Notes under the pieces: generated by a model
What the model saw: the letters and a program-made list of their open reading frames with translations, nothing else
Database searches by the model: none
What the model was told of the DNA's origin: nothing
Assembly (NCBI GenBank): GCA_037127315.1
Contig: JBBBDQ010001028.1
Location: forward strand, 2,232,001 to 2,296,000
Direction: 5' to 3'
DNA from: Ascarosepion bandense
Lineage: Eukaryota > Mollusca > Cephalopoda > Sepiida > Sepiidae
Length of the DNA: 64,000 bases
Shown here: positions 12,641-24,673 of the stretch, piece after piece
How the letters are laid out: each line of letters starts with the position of its first letter
Numbering within the stretch: position 1 is the stretch's first letter
Made by a program: the position numbers and the translations under genes

Positions 12641-13545
12641 AATGCATACGTGTCACTAAGACTCATACTTAATGATCGTAATTCAGCGTATCATCTCTTG
12701 AGTCACTTTTTAGCTGATATTTCAAAACTACTTTCGGGAAAGAGAGAGATAATACTGATTGAGGATCTTTGCTTACTTCATAGAAGCAATCACGGAGACG
12801 CCAATCTTGTCATCATTATGGGTAAATTTTTCATCTGCTTATATATAAGGTGTTTATGGATGAATGCTCGTATAGTGTCAATGACAAGTAAGAAGATTAA
12901 CAAAGACTAAAGAACCTTGCTAACAGCAATGTTGACAATTTAATGGCAATGTTGAATCTTGAGTTAGACACGTTTTCTCTTTGGGCATGGCATTCTATCT
13001 CCCTCTCTAAAAATTATGGCTACAGGAGTCACCACTTTCCACAGTAGTTTTCAATATTTATATACTTTGTAAGATCTGACACTGGGATTTCGTGGAAGGC
13101 ATCAATTTACCGTATATATGTAGAGGATACATTTATTCTTTGGTCCTATTAGAAATACCATTGGTACTACTGAATCGTTTGAACTTCTACTTTTCCTATA
13201 AAATTCTTAATGCAGAAACAATATAATAATAAACAACGTAGTTACCCTTACAGAAAGAGAATATACCATTCGTAAGGACAAAAAATGATTTTATATCTGC
13301 CCTTTAGACACCTTTTCTGCAAGTTTGTTGCCTCTGATACGGGGCATAAGTCATAATTATTGCAACGATCCAAAAAAATCGGATATTATTAGCAACCTCG
13401 AACGTAACGAAGCTTATAAGATGAAAAGTAGGAGATATATCATCCATAACCTACACAGATACAGCAAACATTTCATATATATATACACAAATATAACGGA
13501 ACAAATACTTTTTCTTTACATTTTCGCCTAATCTGAATTGCTTTC
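12596..13545 (+). pseudogene. Penelope-like element reverse transcriptase remnant
   Basis: The 12596-12910 frame contains NAYVSLRLILNDRNSAYH then LLSHFLADISKLLSGK, the conserved N-terminal RT block of Penelope-like elements (usually VPLRxIxSxxN...). At about 13020-13055 a second frame reads QESPLSTVVFNIYI, corresponding to the MGSPLSP...ANIY motif. At 13095-13135 RIYVEDTFILW corresponds to the YVDDTF catalytic box, here VE in place of VD. At 13350-13450 NYCNDPKKSDIISNLERNE matches the downstream thumb region. Frameshifts and stops separate the blocks. No GIY-YIG domain is seen after it. The family call comes from motif recognition. Confidence 0.75.
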
Positions 13546-13657
13546 TCATTTAATTAGAGTAAGAATTTTTTACTACATCTTGTTGGGTGTTAGCAGAAAT
13601 GTGTATTTAAATAGGTTAAATTTATTTATTTTTGGCTATGAGCTCTAGATTGCTTAG

Positions 13658-13660
<3 letters not shown>

Positions 13661-13709
<49 letters not shown>
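13661..13709. repeat. (AT)n microsatellite
   Basis: Uninterrupted AT array. Confidence 0.97.
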
Positions 13710-13714
<5 letters not shown>

Positions 13715-13971
13715 GTATGTATTGTTTATTGACTTATTTAAATCAGCATAAACAACTTAAATGTCATGACCATAATTAACATTACAAATAAACAAAATAA
13801 ACTTGGAATGTTCGGTTTCTCCTTCCCCACTTCTCTTAATCCCCTAGTAACTTATACACACAACTGCTTGTATAGAAATCTCGCTGAAGGACAAGCGGCA
13901 ACTTTCGTGAAAATAACATTGAAGCGTGAAACTGAGACATCATGCAGTGTTGATTCCTATGTTTACCCTTG

Positions 13972-14041
<70 letters not shown>
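13972..14041. repeat. (CTAT)n tetranucleotide array
   Basis: About 17 perfect CTAT units; the YLSIYLSI open frames are its translation. Three more arrays of the same motif and orientation occur at 21.6, 53.8 and 59.7 kb. Confidence 0.97.
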
Positions 14042-14042
<1 letters not shown>

Positions 14043-17009
14043 AGGTATTTTCTATTTAACAAAGAAAAATGTAAAGCAAATTCTTCCTATTCTTACTTTT
14101 ACTTCCTGTTTCCTTGAAAAAAAAATTCTTCTTAAAATAAGAAAGATAAAGTTTTGTTTAATCAGAATCTTCCGCCGCAGACAAAATGACTTTGTTCCGA
14201 TGAAAAACCTTTTCTTAGCAAATTCACATGCAAGTTTTATTCATCAGACAAACTCTTTTGCTTCTGTCAAAGCGATTCTTCTTAGCAACGACTATTTTCT
14301 CAAATCCATTTAAAATTTTGCAGACATTGTCAAAATACTCTCAGCCTGGAGCAAATTGTCTCTGCTTTATTTCACATATTTTTTTTATTAAACTTTCTTT
14401 TCTATTGACAGATTTGTTTTTCTTAACCATTGTAATTGTAGGAATTGACTTTTCATAACTTTACGAATAACCTTTATCGACAAGACATATTTATTGAACA
14501 CAACTTAACTATTTATATAAGCAGGAAAGTATAAAAGACAGTTTACAGATTCCTTATTTTGATGATCAATACTGGATTAAAAACACGAGAAAACGATGTA
14601 TAAATTTGTATAAATCAAGAACAATTTTAGAAAATACTTTCGTGCAATGCGTTTTCTTTTCCAGTATATCCTCGGACTCAAGTTTACGTTGATATGACTA
14701 CACAGCCGCATGAAAGTGGGAGATGCTGAGAAATTTAAATTTGAATTTAAGAATTATTTTTTAATATATGTTTTGCTTGAATTGATAGTTTAGCCAATTT
14801 CATTTAGTTTCTTTTTGGTTATGTTTCCCTAACTTTTTTTTATTAAATACCCAACATTGTAAGAAAAGAATATATACGAAAAAAAAGTGAAATATTGTAA
14901 TAACTGTACATTTATTGTGAATGATCTAGCGATTAAAGCACTTTGGATAAATTTTTGTCTTGGTAATTTACCTCATTTACTTAAAGTATCAGTTTTTAAA
15001 TCTAAATTATCGTCAGATCCATTACAGTAAGCAACGAATGCTTTGAGTGTATTGTCTTATAAAATATTCCATTTGTGATAATCTAATCTTTTATTTAAAT
15101 TTCTTATGCTTTCTCTTGGGTATTCCTTGGGCAATTTTTACAAATGATATTGTTCTACCAACCAAATCTATCAGAACTACTATTGAAAAAGAATTGATCG
15201 ACGCTTAGCAAAAAATTTGTTATAGCTACTTCTAAAACAATAAAATATTTAATTAATATAAAACAAGATTATAGGCTAAAGCTTGAAGGGGAATTTATTC
15301 TATCACCTGTAATAATTGCTACGTGGAATTTAAACAAAATATTATATAAGCTTTAGTATATGTTATTTTATGGTAAAAAAGAGATATTTTACAAAACAAC
15401 ATACATGGTGCGCATGTGCAGGCACATCAGTGTTACTTTAGCCGATAAAAGACGAAACACGTCACACGAAAACTTATTCAACTTTGTCATTGAAAAGTAA
15501 AATCTGTTTATCTATGTTTACATTTACACCATTATAAACTAAAATTTAGATTTATTGGCCAATAAGTGACCAGCAATAAGTTCACTGATGAATAAGTCAT
15601 TATCCGTGTCCATTATTTATTTGTGCACAGTTAAGTCGAAGAATAGAATACACATCAATCTCTCCATTTTCCCTACCACTAAGATTAAATAAAGTGAAAA
15701 CTTAAACACGGTAATTATTTCTTAGGAATCATGTTGCAATATCAAGTTCTAGTCTAAACAACAACTCTCCTACTGTCATTCGCTTACAAACAAATATATT
15801 AAAAATGATGTGCATAATTAGCAGAAATTAATTTTCAAAAGTTCATTTTCTGTTACATCTACAGATTTTTCAGAATAAATATTCCCGAATGATTATTATA
15901 TCGTCTGGAACTCTGACATATTCATTTAGCCATTTTCATTAGTATTATTTTTTTCTCTATTAGGCGAAATGGTTTAATGTTTACCGGCATTTCAATTTGT
16001 TGATTGTGTTGAATTTGAAAAGTATTTACCGTCAAAACATGTATCTGCAATGTATCTATTGTGGAGATCATACCGGCTATCAAAATAAAAGATTAAGTCA
16101 TTCCCAGATGTCTGCAATTAGGGAAGTGCCAAAATTTAAAAAAAATACTTGTACGGATGTTGTTTGATACAACAACTTTGAGTCGTTCCTTTGAAATCAG
16201 TGGAAAAACATACATCATTCGAAACATTCAGTTACAAAACAATTCCATGTAAAATATTTTTCTTAATGTTAGGACAATTTAAAAAATGACCTTCATTCAA
16301 CCCAAACATATCTCGATAAGAAACTATATATACGAAATTTCAGTGATAATCAGCTTTCCCAATAAAATGTCAAGGATTACATGTTTTAAAAAATTATTTC
16401 AAAAAAATTTAATCTGAATTATTTTTATAAATAACGAAAACAAAAAGGAAACAGAAAATTAACAAGAAAAATATTCAATTGGCCAGAGAAACAAAAGATA
16501 ACTTCATAAATCGTTTTATCTAATTAAAAAAAATTCTCATATTTTAGTTGAAGGCCAAAATGACCAAAAAAGCTGATCTGATATAAACGAAAAAAGAATA
16601 TATTTCCATTCAGCCAAACTGATAATAAATTGAGCAAATTGATTCGATCATCAGCTGGAGAAGATAAAAATAATGTCTAATAAATAAGTCATCGAATATT
16701 TTCTTTTTCTTAATTTTTGTTCTTATTTATCTTCTTTTCTATATATTCAATATTGTAATATTTTCTTTCATGGAATATTCGATCCGAATGCAATTTAGAA
16801 TAAAATGTTCGTGTGTAAATGCAATCAAACACGACTATGTAATCAAAAATTGATTTGCGTGTCTTTCTATTTCTGTACAAATATATCCGTGTCTGTGTGT
16901 TTAAGGATTTGTTCATATGGAGACCGAATTGTGTGTTACAATGTGTTTCCCAGTGGAATTTCATGATAAGGAAACACATATGGTAATCAATACCAAAACA
17001 CAATTACTC
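14042..17009. other. Gene-free AT-rich stretch
   Basis: About 3 kb with stops in all frames; no transposon motif, RNA gene or long repeat seen. Confidence 0.6.
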
Positions 17010-17010
17010 A

Positions 17011-17077
<67 letters not shown>

Positions 17078-17213
17078 GATTTTCATATATATATATATAT
17101 ATTATTTGCTACTTAAATATTCTAATATAAAGTATATATGCATAAAAATATTATAGGATAATGCACATATGTTTTATACGCATATGCATAAGTATTAGTC
17201 TATAAATGCATAT

Positions 17214-17267
<54 letters not shown>
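17010..17267. repeat. (TA)n arrays
   Basis: TA arrays at 17010-17102 (interrupted) and 17218-17267. A small inverted pair, GCATATGCAT near 17180 and ATGCATATGC near 17207, lies between them. Confidence 0.95.
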
Positions 17268-17270
<3 letters not shown>

Positions 17271-17730
17271 TTTATACGTATGCGAACAAACACTGATATC
17301 CAAATATTAACTTCCCAATTTTATATTTCCTGTTTCCCTTTTCTTTGTTTCGTTCTCTTATTCCACAAGTCTGTTCGAGTGTGTCTAACTTTATACGTAT
17401 CATATATGTATATATCAGTTTTGATTAATCCAATACGTAAATAAATATATAAATCCATATATGTATGAATTGTTTGTTCTTTCATGCAACAGCATTTCAT
17501 CATTCTAATAAAAGAATTGCTTGAGATTCCACGTAGGCACGTGAGGCCTGTCACATTCCCTCAATGATATACCTTGATTATATTAAACAAATTACGAATG
17601 CGTACATAAAAACAAGTAAATGTAATGATAATAATAATCAACAACTAATAATTAAGTAATCAATAATCATTAAAAAGTTAACAAGCAGCACTAATAACTA
17701 CACCTAACTGCACTCTGATCTGCACTTATT
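17268..17730. other. No gene seen
   Basis: AT-rich, no recognised motif. Confidence 0.6.
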
Positions 17731-18239
17731 CCTACCCAATAACATGTAGAATAATTTTAAATATAGCTGTTACCTCCTACCCAATAACATGTAGAATAAT
17801 TTTAAATATAGCTGTTACCTCCTACCCAATAACATGTAGAATAATTTTAAATATAGCTGTTACCTCCTACCCAATAACATGTAGAATAATTTTAAATATA
17901 GCTGTTACCTCCTACCCAATAACATGTAGAATAATTTTAAATATAGCTGTTACCTCCTACCCAATAACATGTAGAATAATTTTAAATATAGCTGTTACCT
18001 CCTACCCAATAACATGTAGAATAATTTTAGATATAGCTGTTACCTCCTACCCAATAACATGTAGAATAATTTTAAATATAGCTGTTACCTCCTACCCAAT
18101 AACATGTAGAATAATTTTAAATATAGCTGTTACCTCCTACCCAATAACATGTAGAATAATTTTAGATATAGCTGTTACCTCCTACCCAATAACATGGAGA
18201 ATAATTTTAAATATAGCTGTTACCTCCTACCCAATAACC
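17731..18239. repeat. 45-bp minisatellite, 11 full copies
   Basis: Head-to-tail units of exactly 45 bp begin with CCTACCCAATAACATG at 17731, 17776 and every 45 bp to 18181, then a 14-base partial unit. Units 1-6, 8 and 9 look identical. Units 7 (18001) and 10 (18136) share the change TTTAGATA for TTTAAATA, and unit 11 has CATGGAGA. Such uniformity implies recent amplification. Because 45 is divisible by 3, one plus-strand frame is open through the whole array (15-residue period YPITCRIILNIAVTS). It has no ATG, so it is probably not translated. Confidence 0.98.
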
Positions 18240-21200
18240 ACCAGGATAATGCAATAAAACTGACCAGTATATATGAATAGTCGAACCAAAAACACAACAC
18301 CCATGGCCTGATGATTACGTTCAAACATGAAACATACTGTCGTCTCTCGGTGTTGACAGTATCCACATTTATCAAAAAGTATCAGGACTGTTGCTATGAT
18401 AAAGTAACTAAAATATGGAGAGTGAAACCACTTGCACAGATTGATTTTGTATTCTGTCGCGCTTACAAACCAAGGTTATAAAGTTCTTGCTCACGTTATT
18501 TATAACAGCCCTTGGAAAGAAAGAGTATGATCATCTCGTTACATCACAAAAGTTTCATCTGTGATCATGTCTTATGCAGCAGTTTGGGGCCAAGTACACA
18601 TTCACAAGGTCAGACAATCAACATTTTGCTACATTTCACCACTTTTGACCTTTTTTCTTCAAAAATCAAACCCTACTTGAAAGAACAAAGATTTCATGAC
18701 GTCGAAGAGTATTAGGTAACATTAAGAGTATTTGTTCCCGAAAAAATGTGAGCCTCTTTTTCATGCTTTAATAGATGATCTTAAAGCAAACACTTTAATT
18801 TCTTATATTTTATTTAATACTTTATCTTGGTCGGTAATTTAATCTATATTTTATTACACTGAGAAACTTTGTCTTCCATTTTGCTTGAATTCGCAATATT
18901 TTGTCTTCACTATTATATTATTGGAAATGCAAAGGCATTTAACTCTGTCGAATATTTGAAGTTCTTTTTCGTATGTTACTTCATCCTAAGTCTCGTGGAT
19001 TCTCGGTAACTGACTCTCCTGACAATCCTAATCTATGGGCACTATGCTTGTCTCCGTGGGTTTCTTTGTGGACTGTCTTAATAGCAACCATTCAGCGGGT
19101 TGATGGTGCTCAAAAGTTACAAATAAATAAGCCGATTAATATGAATTTTACTGTGTAAAACTGCTTAATGAAATCTGACATTGTGTAGATTTTTCTATTC
19201 ACTCGTAAACGTCATTTTATAGTGTTCATTCATTTCATTTAATTAAAATCAAGAAGCTAAACTCGAAATTGTTCAAAAGAAATATATTGCTAATATTCAT
19301 ATAACTTAGGTTAGTACAACCCCACGGCTATAGAATATGTAGTGAAAATTAAGCTCGCTGTATTAGTGTCCTTTCCTGGATAAGTGACGCGCGTTTTTTT
19401 CTTTTCTTTTCGAATTGTGGTAGAGGAGATCTCGCAATTTAAATTTCCTTTCTGTAAATGCCCATACTTTGTAGCAGCTAATGTTTTTTTGCAGCTGAAT
19501 CCGCTTAGGAACATTCTACAATGATAGCACTTACTTTCTTCACCAAAAAAACAAAAAACGACAAAAAAAAAAAAACAAACAAACAAAAAAAACAAAAAAA
19601 ACTGACTATATATATAAAATATCATTTCCCTTTCCTTATTTAGTCAGAAAAGCATTTTGTTTACAGAATCTTTTTAATTAAAAACAAACCAGTTTTCTAT
19701 CGCATACTCAGTTCTTAGTTTTCAAAATAGTAGATTCTGTGAACTTTTACCTACTCCTAATAATGCTCTAAGCGATTAGTCTGGTGTCTGTTGAAAACTT
19801 TAAGAATGGAGTTGGGCAGATAAATACAAAAAAAAGGACATTTGCAAGAAATATTGTCCTTCATTTGGTTATTGTAAAAAAACAAACCAAACAAAACAAA
19901 AAAAAAACAACAAAAAAACAAAACAAAGGTGTTTTTTTATTGCGATTATAATTTTTTAAACAGTTTCAAACCGTTCATAACATTTCCTTTCTAAGTTACA
20001 CTTTTTAAATATCTAATACTTGTGTGAATTTGCCTTCTAGGTTAAATTGCAATAATGCCTAGTGGGAGTTTAATGGCTTCTACTTATTTCGATTTGAGAT
20101 AAAATCGTCTTTGAATTTCTCTTTCGAAATATCTTCTCTTTTATGATTTATTTCTATTCACAACTTTTCTTCTACTTACAATAAAAGAAATGTTATGACT
20201 TTATCCACCTCGCACTAACTTCACTGTAAAGTTTCTCATTAACTGCTGCAACTGATTAGATCTTATATTGATAAGTTCATTAACTCTTCTGTTTATCAAG
20301 ATTGACAGTGCTTTTACTTGAAATTCTTTTTTTTTTTTAATAATGGTTAACCCTTGTTATAAAGCAATTGGCTTAGAAAGTGATTGGTTTTGCTTTCGAC
20401 TGGTTCTATATCGGAGGTGTCAACGAGTATTGAGTCATCTGATTAATAAGTTGTGAAGGAATCAGAGGCGGATCGATGGATCATTGGCTATTGATCAGCG
20501 CTTTTCGTTTTGGTCGCTCAATAATTATGTATTCGCATTGCACAAAGGTAATTTATTGCGGCTAGCTTGATGACTTATTCAAATAACTAAATACCTCAGC
20601 CGCCAACCAACGCACGCATATATCAAATGCTCCTGCCGAAACACGCATGTCTTGACACGGTGGGGAATAGAAGCTGACTCATGCGTATGCATGACACCAA
20701 TAATGAAAGTATCGTGGAAAATTACGCATATATATGTAGACATACAGCACAGTAACATAATCAATATACACTTTTATATGAATTGTCATGACTTATTGGG
20801 AAAGATAGTGGTCTGGTTTCTTGCTGGATTCTCCACGGTTTTGAGTTCAGTTTTCATCTCTTAGACTAATCGCTACTCAAAACAGGTAAAGCGCAGGCTA
20901 TCTTGTTATTTAGCCCTTACATGGGGTTTTAAGAAACAGATTTATGCTTTTTTAAAATAAATTTGTGCGAAAGCGAATTCAGTAGATTAACATGAATTTG
21001 AACTCCATTCACCAAATCCAATTTCTGCGCCAATATTCGATACACTACACTAACATGCGTACAATTCTTCTTCAAAACAAGTAACATTTACTAAGGAATT
21101 TGCCTACTTTAATTACGATTTTCTGTTGTAAAATGGCATTCATAAAAAAGAAGTCTTTTTACTTTTAAATCATTAAATTAAAAGTATCAATGAATGTTAA

Positions 21201-21564
21201 CACAAAACAAAAGTCAATATATTAAAAAACTGTTCTCACTCTTTTTAATGCGTTTCTGTTACGATAACATGGGATATGTAAGCCTTGAGTAAGGCCTTGG
21301 GTTACTATAACAATAGAATGTCTCATTACTTAATAGCGTGATCAGGTTACCTATATAAAGTTATATTGCGTTTAGTACATATTAAAATTTATAAGATATA
21401 TGAATAAAAATATGTATGTGCACGTGTGTGCGTGTGCGTGTGCGTGAGTGTGTAAGCTGAACATACTAACATGAGTGGAGGATCAATTCCCATATATAAA
21501 ATTGATTAATCTTTCCATATGTTTTATACTTTAAATAATCCACACGAATCTCTTTGTTTCGCAA
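18240..21564. other. Gene-free stretch
   Basis: AT-rich DNA with A-rich runs near 19550-19600 and 19880-19925, and a short GT-rich run near 21415-21450. No family recognised; short open frames such as 18973-19158 show no known motif. Confidence 0.55.

Positions 21565-21623
<59 letters not shown>
21565..21623. repeat. (CTAT)n array
   Basis: Perfect CTAT units directly beside the mariner fragment's 3' flank. Confidence 0.97.
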
Positions 21624-21639
21624 GTCTTTTTGTATCTAC

Positions 21640-22200
21640 TGCGGAGGAATATCCGAAAAGTAATAAAGCGTTTATCAATGTCCAATATGTTGATTATTGT
21701 ACAAAGAAATATATTCTACTATTCTATTCTTCAAACATAGTCCCCATCTCTATTGAGGCGCAAGTCTCATCGATGCAATAGTATACAACTTTCTTCTTCG
21801 AAGAACGTAGCGTCAAGCAACTGGAGTTACTATTTGTACTACTGCAACAACAGTATTATCAGTGTGGTCCCGCTTTTTGTATAAACGTCGCTTTATGAGT
21901 CTAATCAGATGATAATCAGAGGGAGCCAAAACAGGACTCTGGAGTAAAACATTCCAGCCGCTAGAGCAACACTTTTTCATGTTGGTTGTGTGGAAGGTGG
22001 CGTTGTCATACAGCAGAATAATACACTTACGCAAACGTAGCGGTCTCTTTCGACAGACAGATACATTCAGTCTGTCCAGCGTCTTGTAGTATCTGTTAAT
22101 TGTCGGATCATGCAGTATGTGGTCCATAATTAGTGTACTGTTTGCATCCTAGAACACAGTAGACATCATTTTTTTTGGAAAGTGAAGGACTTTGATTATT
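21640..22200 (-). pseudogene. mariner transposase fragment (C-terminal half)
   Basis: On the minus strand the frame 22127-21813 reads MDHILHDPTINRYY, then CIILLYDNATFHTTN and LAPSDYHLIRLIKRRLYKK, the second and third catalytic blocks of a mariner DDD transposase. Just upstream (about 22160) KKMMSTVF-stop-DAN corresponds to the FWD block, with the tryptophan codon now TAG. After the frame's stop, KLYTIASMRLAPQ with a frameshift matches the C-terminal end. Between the second and third aspartates I count 29 residues instead of the usual 34, so a small deletion removed part of the loop. The DNA-binding half is missing, and a 5S-derived sequence begins about 30 bp beyond the break. Confidence 0.85.
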
Positions 22201-22230
22201 AGGTATAGGTGACAATGAATGATTCCAATG

Positions 22231-22349
22231 GCTTACGGTCAAAGCATGATGAAACGATGGTTCTCCTACGATCCCCGATGTTAAGCAATGTCGAGCCTGG
22301 TCAGTACCTAGATGGGTAACCTCTTGGGAATACTAAGTACTGTAAGCTT
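22231..22349 (+). rRNA. 5S rRNA-derived sequence (119 nt), probably a pseudogene or SINE head
   Basis: The 119 bases follow 5S rRNA from end to end. The start is GCTTACGG, the internal promoter region appears as GTTAAGCAATGTCGAGCCTGG at about 22280-22300 (given here only as a location, with AAGCA and GTCGAGCC as key words), then GATGGGTAAC and TTGGGAATAC follow, and the end is CTGTAAGCTT. Length matches the usual 120. Several positions differ from animal 5S, so it is not a standard copy, yet the terminal helix is intact (GCTTAC pairs with GTAAGC). It is directly followed by a tRNA-derived SINE, suggesting a chimaeric retrotranscript. Confidence 0.85.
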
Positions 22350-22506
22350 GGGTGTACGGGTGGTGTAATGGACAACGACTTCAAAATGGAAATCGAAGAA
22401 CGATTTCCAATTCTAGTTGGTTCCTGATATTCATTTACGCAAAAATAATACTGGGAAAATATGAGTACCCTTCTTCTCCTCATGTTATGGATTAATTAGT
22501 AGGAAA
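22350..22506 (+). mobile_element. tRNA-derived SINE, copy B, fused to 5S sequence
   Basis: Starts GGGTGTACGGGTGGTGTAAT, which aligns with the 5' end of copy D (GGGATGTGCGTTGTGGTGCA at about 48725). The body resembles the other SINE copies (ATTCTAGTTG..., ATTCATTTACGC, TATGGATTAA..TAG). Box B is eroded (CCAATTCTAG). The 3' tail with ACTG units is missing. The first base of the SINE follows immediately after the last base of the 5S-derived sequence. Confidence 0.7.
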
Positions 22507-22555
22507 ATAGAAAATCATTATTATCTCCCAAAATCATTATTATCTCCCAAAATTC
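22507..22555 (+). repeat. Short tandem duplication
   Basis: The word AAATCATTATTATCTCCCA occurs twice in tandem at about 22512-22550. Confidence 0.8.
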
Positions 22556-22580
22556 TTACAATATAAAGATATTTTGTGGA

Positions 22581-22703
22581 TTACGTTTCCTTGTAGACAA
22601 ATGTTGATTCCATGACCTAGATTTGACTGATTTCATATGCTGTAAAAAACAAATCCGTCAAATCTCGGTCATGGAATCAACATTTGTCTACGAGGAAACG
22701 TAA
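22581..22703. repeat. Long hairpin: 53-bp inverted repeat with 17-nt loop
   Basis: Arms 22581-22633 and 22651-22703 match as inverted complements at 50 of 53 positions; one of the differences would be a G-U pair in RNA. The loop is 22634-22650. There is no obvious transposon ORF. It could be a MITE-like element, or an RNA hairpin of a size suitable for small-RNA processing. Confidence 0.9.
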
Positions 22704-23908
22704 AATACGCAGGTCATTACCATGAGCATTTAATTCAAAATGTGCAATCAGCTCCCTTGTAACGTCACGAGAGCCGAAAAGAAACATCCAATCACTAGTC
22801 TTTAGTCAATTGTTTTGGGACACAATGATTGACACATTCTTCTATACAACTTTTCAGAGTCGATTTTATGGACCACTAACTCTAGAGGGCCAGTTTTACT
22901 CTAATATCACGAAGTTGATGCTGTCTATCATTTTTTGCTTAATGTTATCTCAAGTTCATGAACACGAAGCTCATCTTACACATTCGTACGAGCTTTTATG
23001 AACGCGCTACGACAGTATCGATACACCATTCTTTTTCATTAATCTTGCACAATACGCAGCAACAAATTTTGGTTGTATACTTCATTTCTTGGCATGAAAA
23101 AATCTTATTAGACCTGCCCGTCCATTGTTTTCTTGTGGCAGTCATATTTATTGAACTCAATATTTAAGCTCTTCTGACTACTATTATAATTTTGCATATC
23201 CTCTATTTCTTTGGAATCACAAATTTTATAATATTTTAATTCCAGCCGACTTGTACCGGTCTCTGCCTTACTTTTTCGGACATTCCTCATATCGGCTGTC
23301 AAGTTACAAGGAGAGAAAATTATTTCTTATATAACATGAGTATGTTCAAGAATGAGCAAAAATAGAACTTGTGTGAATTGCGTCGTTCGAGTCATTGTGA
23401 AATCGGAATAGTCAACTGAATTATATGTGTAATGTAATTTTCTCTCTCCATGATTACCTGCCCAGGTAAAAGTCGCAGGCGCACCCGATCTACGATTTGT
23501 CATTCCTGACAGAATTAAGGCTGTTATTTTTATATGATTTTCCTGCAATGTAAAAAGCTGTTACAAGTTATTAAAGAAAGGCGTTTATAACTGAATACTA
23601 GTGATATCATCTACTTAAATTAGCCAATCTTTGATCCTTATCAGATGAAAAATAATCAGTTAACGATTGATTTTGTATTTACAAGCTTTTTCGTTATATA
23701 TATTTGGATGGTATCTATCAAATTTGTTTGGTGGTCGTGCGATTTTGTACTTACAAACGGTAGCTAAATAAAAGTCATTAAATTATTATTGTTGCAAAAT
23801 ATTCTGATCGGATTCAATAAATTCATGTCGACGGAAAATATGCAATATGGTATGAATATCTATTTATTACTGATAAGAACATTACGATTAAAGTTGGATT
23901 ATTTAAAA
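22704..23908. other. No gene seen
   Basis: AT-rich with unremarkable open frames below 75 codons. Confidence 0.55.
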
Positions 23909-24553
23909 ATAAACTGCGTTTAGAGATTATATGTAAGTTATGAATTGGTATAAAGAGTTGCATCTTTAATGTCAAAAGTCCTATTATGATGTTGTTTAGA
24001 TTCTACTCAATATTATTAACTTAGATATATAGTCATAGCAAAAACTATTGTTTTTGGTTGGAAAAAATTTTACTAAGTTAACAAAACAAACTAATTTGAC
24101 TGTCAGTAGTTTATTTGCAACTATTTATTTTGATACTTTTACATCATTATACATTGTAAAACTAATGTAAAAATATTATGAACAGTTTTTAGAACAAATT
24201 CGTCATTTTCTTAAAGAAAAAACATAAAACAAAACATTTTATTTTAAAAATAAAAGATGTATTAACAAAAAATAATAAGAACCTCCTAAAATTTATTGAA
24301 CAAATGCTCTTTTCTTTTCAGTATCTCTTAGCAGCCTGTTGTCAACATCTGATGTTAGATTTGCAATTTTAGAGGCTGGTAAGTTGTTTGCAGCAACTTT
24401 ACCTACCTCTCAGAGATCACACTTGCAGTTGAATTGCTTTCCATTAGAATAAATATCTCTCTTGAGGATGCTCCACAGGTTCTCAATGGGATTCAAGTCA
24501 TAGCTATTTGAAGGCCAGTCCATCGGAGAATCTTCAACAAATCACTTTTCTTT

Positions 24554-24609
24554 CAACGCACCAAGTCATACATCAACGTTAATACGTTGATGCATGACTT
24601 GGTGCGTTG
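24554..24609. repeat. Inverted duplication inside the transposase
   Basis: Arms 24554-24578 and 24585-24609 are inverted copies at 24 of 25 bases with a 6-nt spacer. The right arm encodes the DNAPSHAS catalytic block. Confidence 0.95.
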
Positions 24610-24637
24610 TCTTGCATAAAGATCATAGATCTACGCT

Positions 24638-24673
24638 TGGGTAAAGACTGGTTATCAAGCCAGTCTTTACCCA
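24638..24673. repeat. Second hairpin inside the transposase
   Basis: Perfect 14-bp arms (TGGGTAAAGACTGG and its complement) around an 8-nt loop. Confidence 0.95.

Noticed and set aside
17731..18239. Direct repeats considered as a CRISPR array
   Set aside because: Units are contiguous without unique spacers and the window is eukaryotic.
17682..18254. Stop-free frame through the 45-bp minisatellite as a repeat protein gene
   Set aside because: No ATG, no flanking coding sequence and a period divisible by three are enough to explain it.
18309..18345. Plus-strand CTGATGA followed by GAAA after 14 nt
   Set aside because: No pairing for stem II and no stem I partner after the GAAA; a chance match.
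22301..22483. 60-codon minus-strand frame over the 5S/SINE region
   Set aside because: It is antisense to RNA-derived sequence and has no domain.
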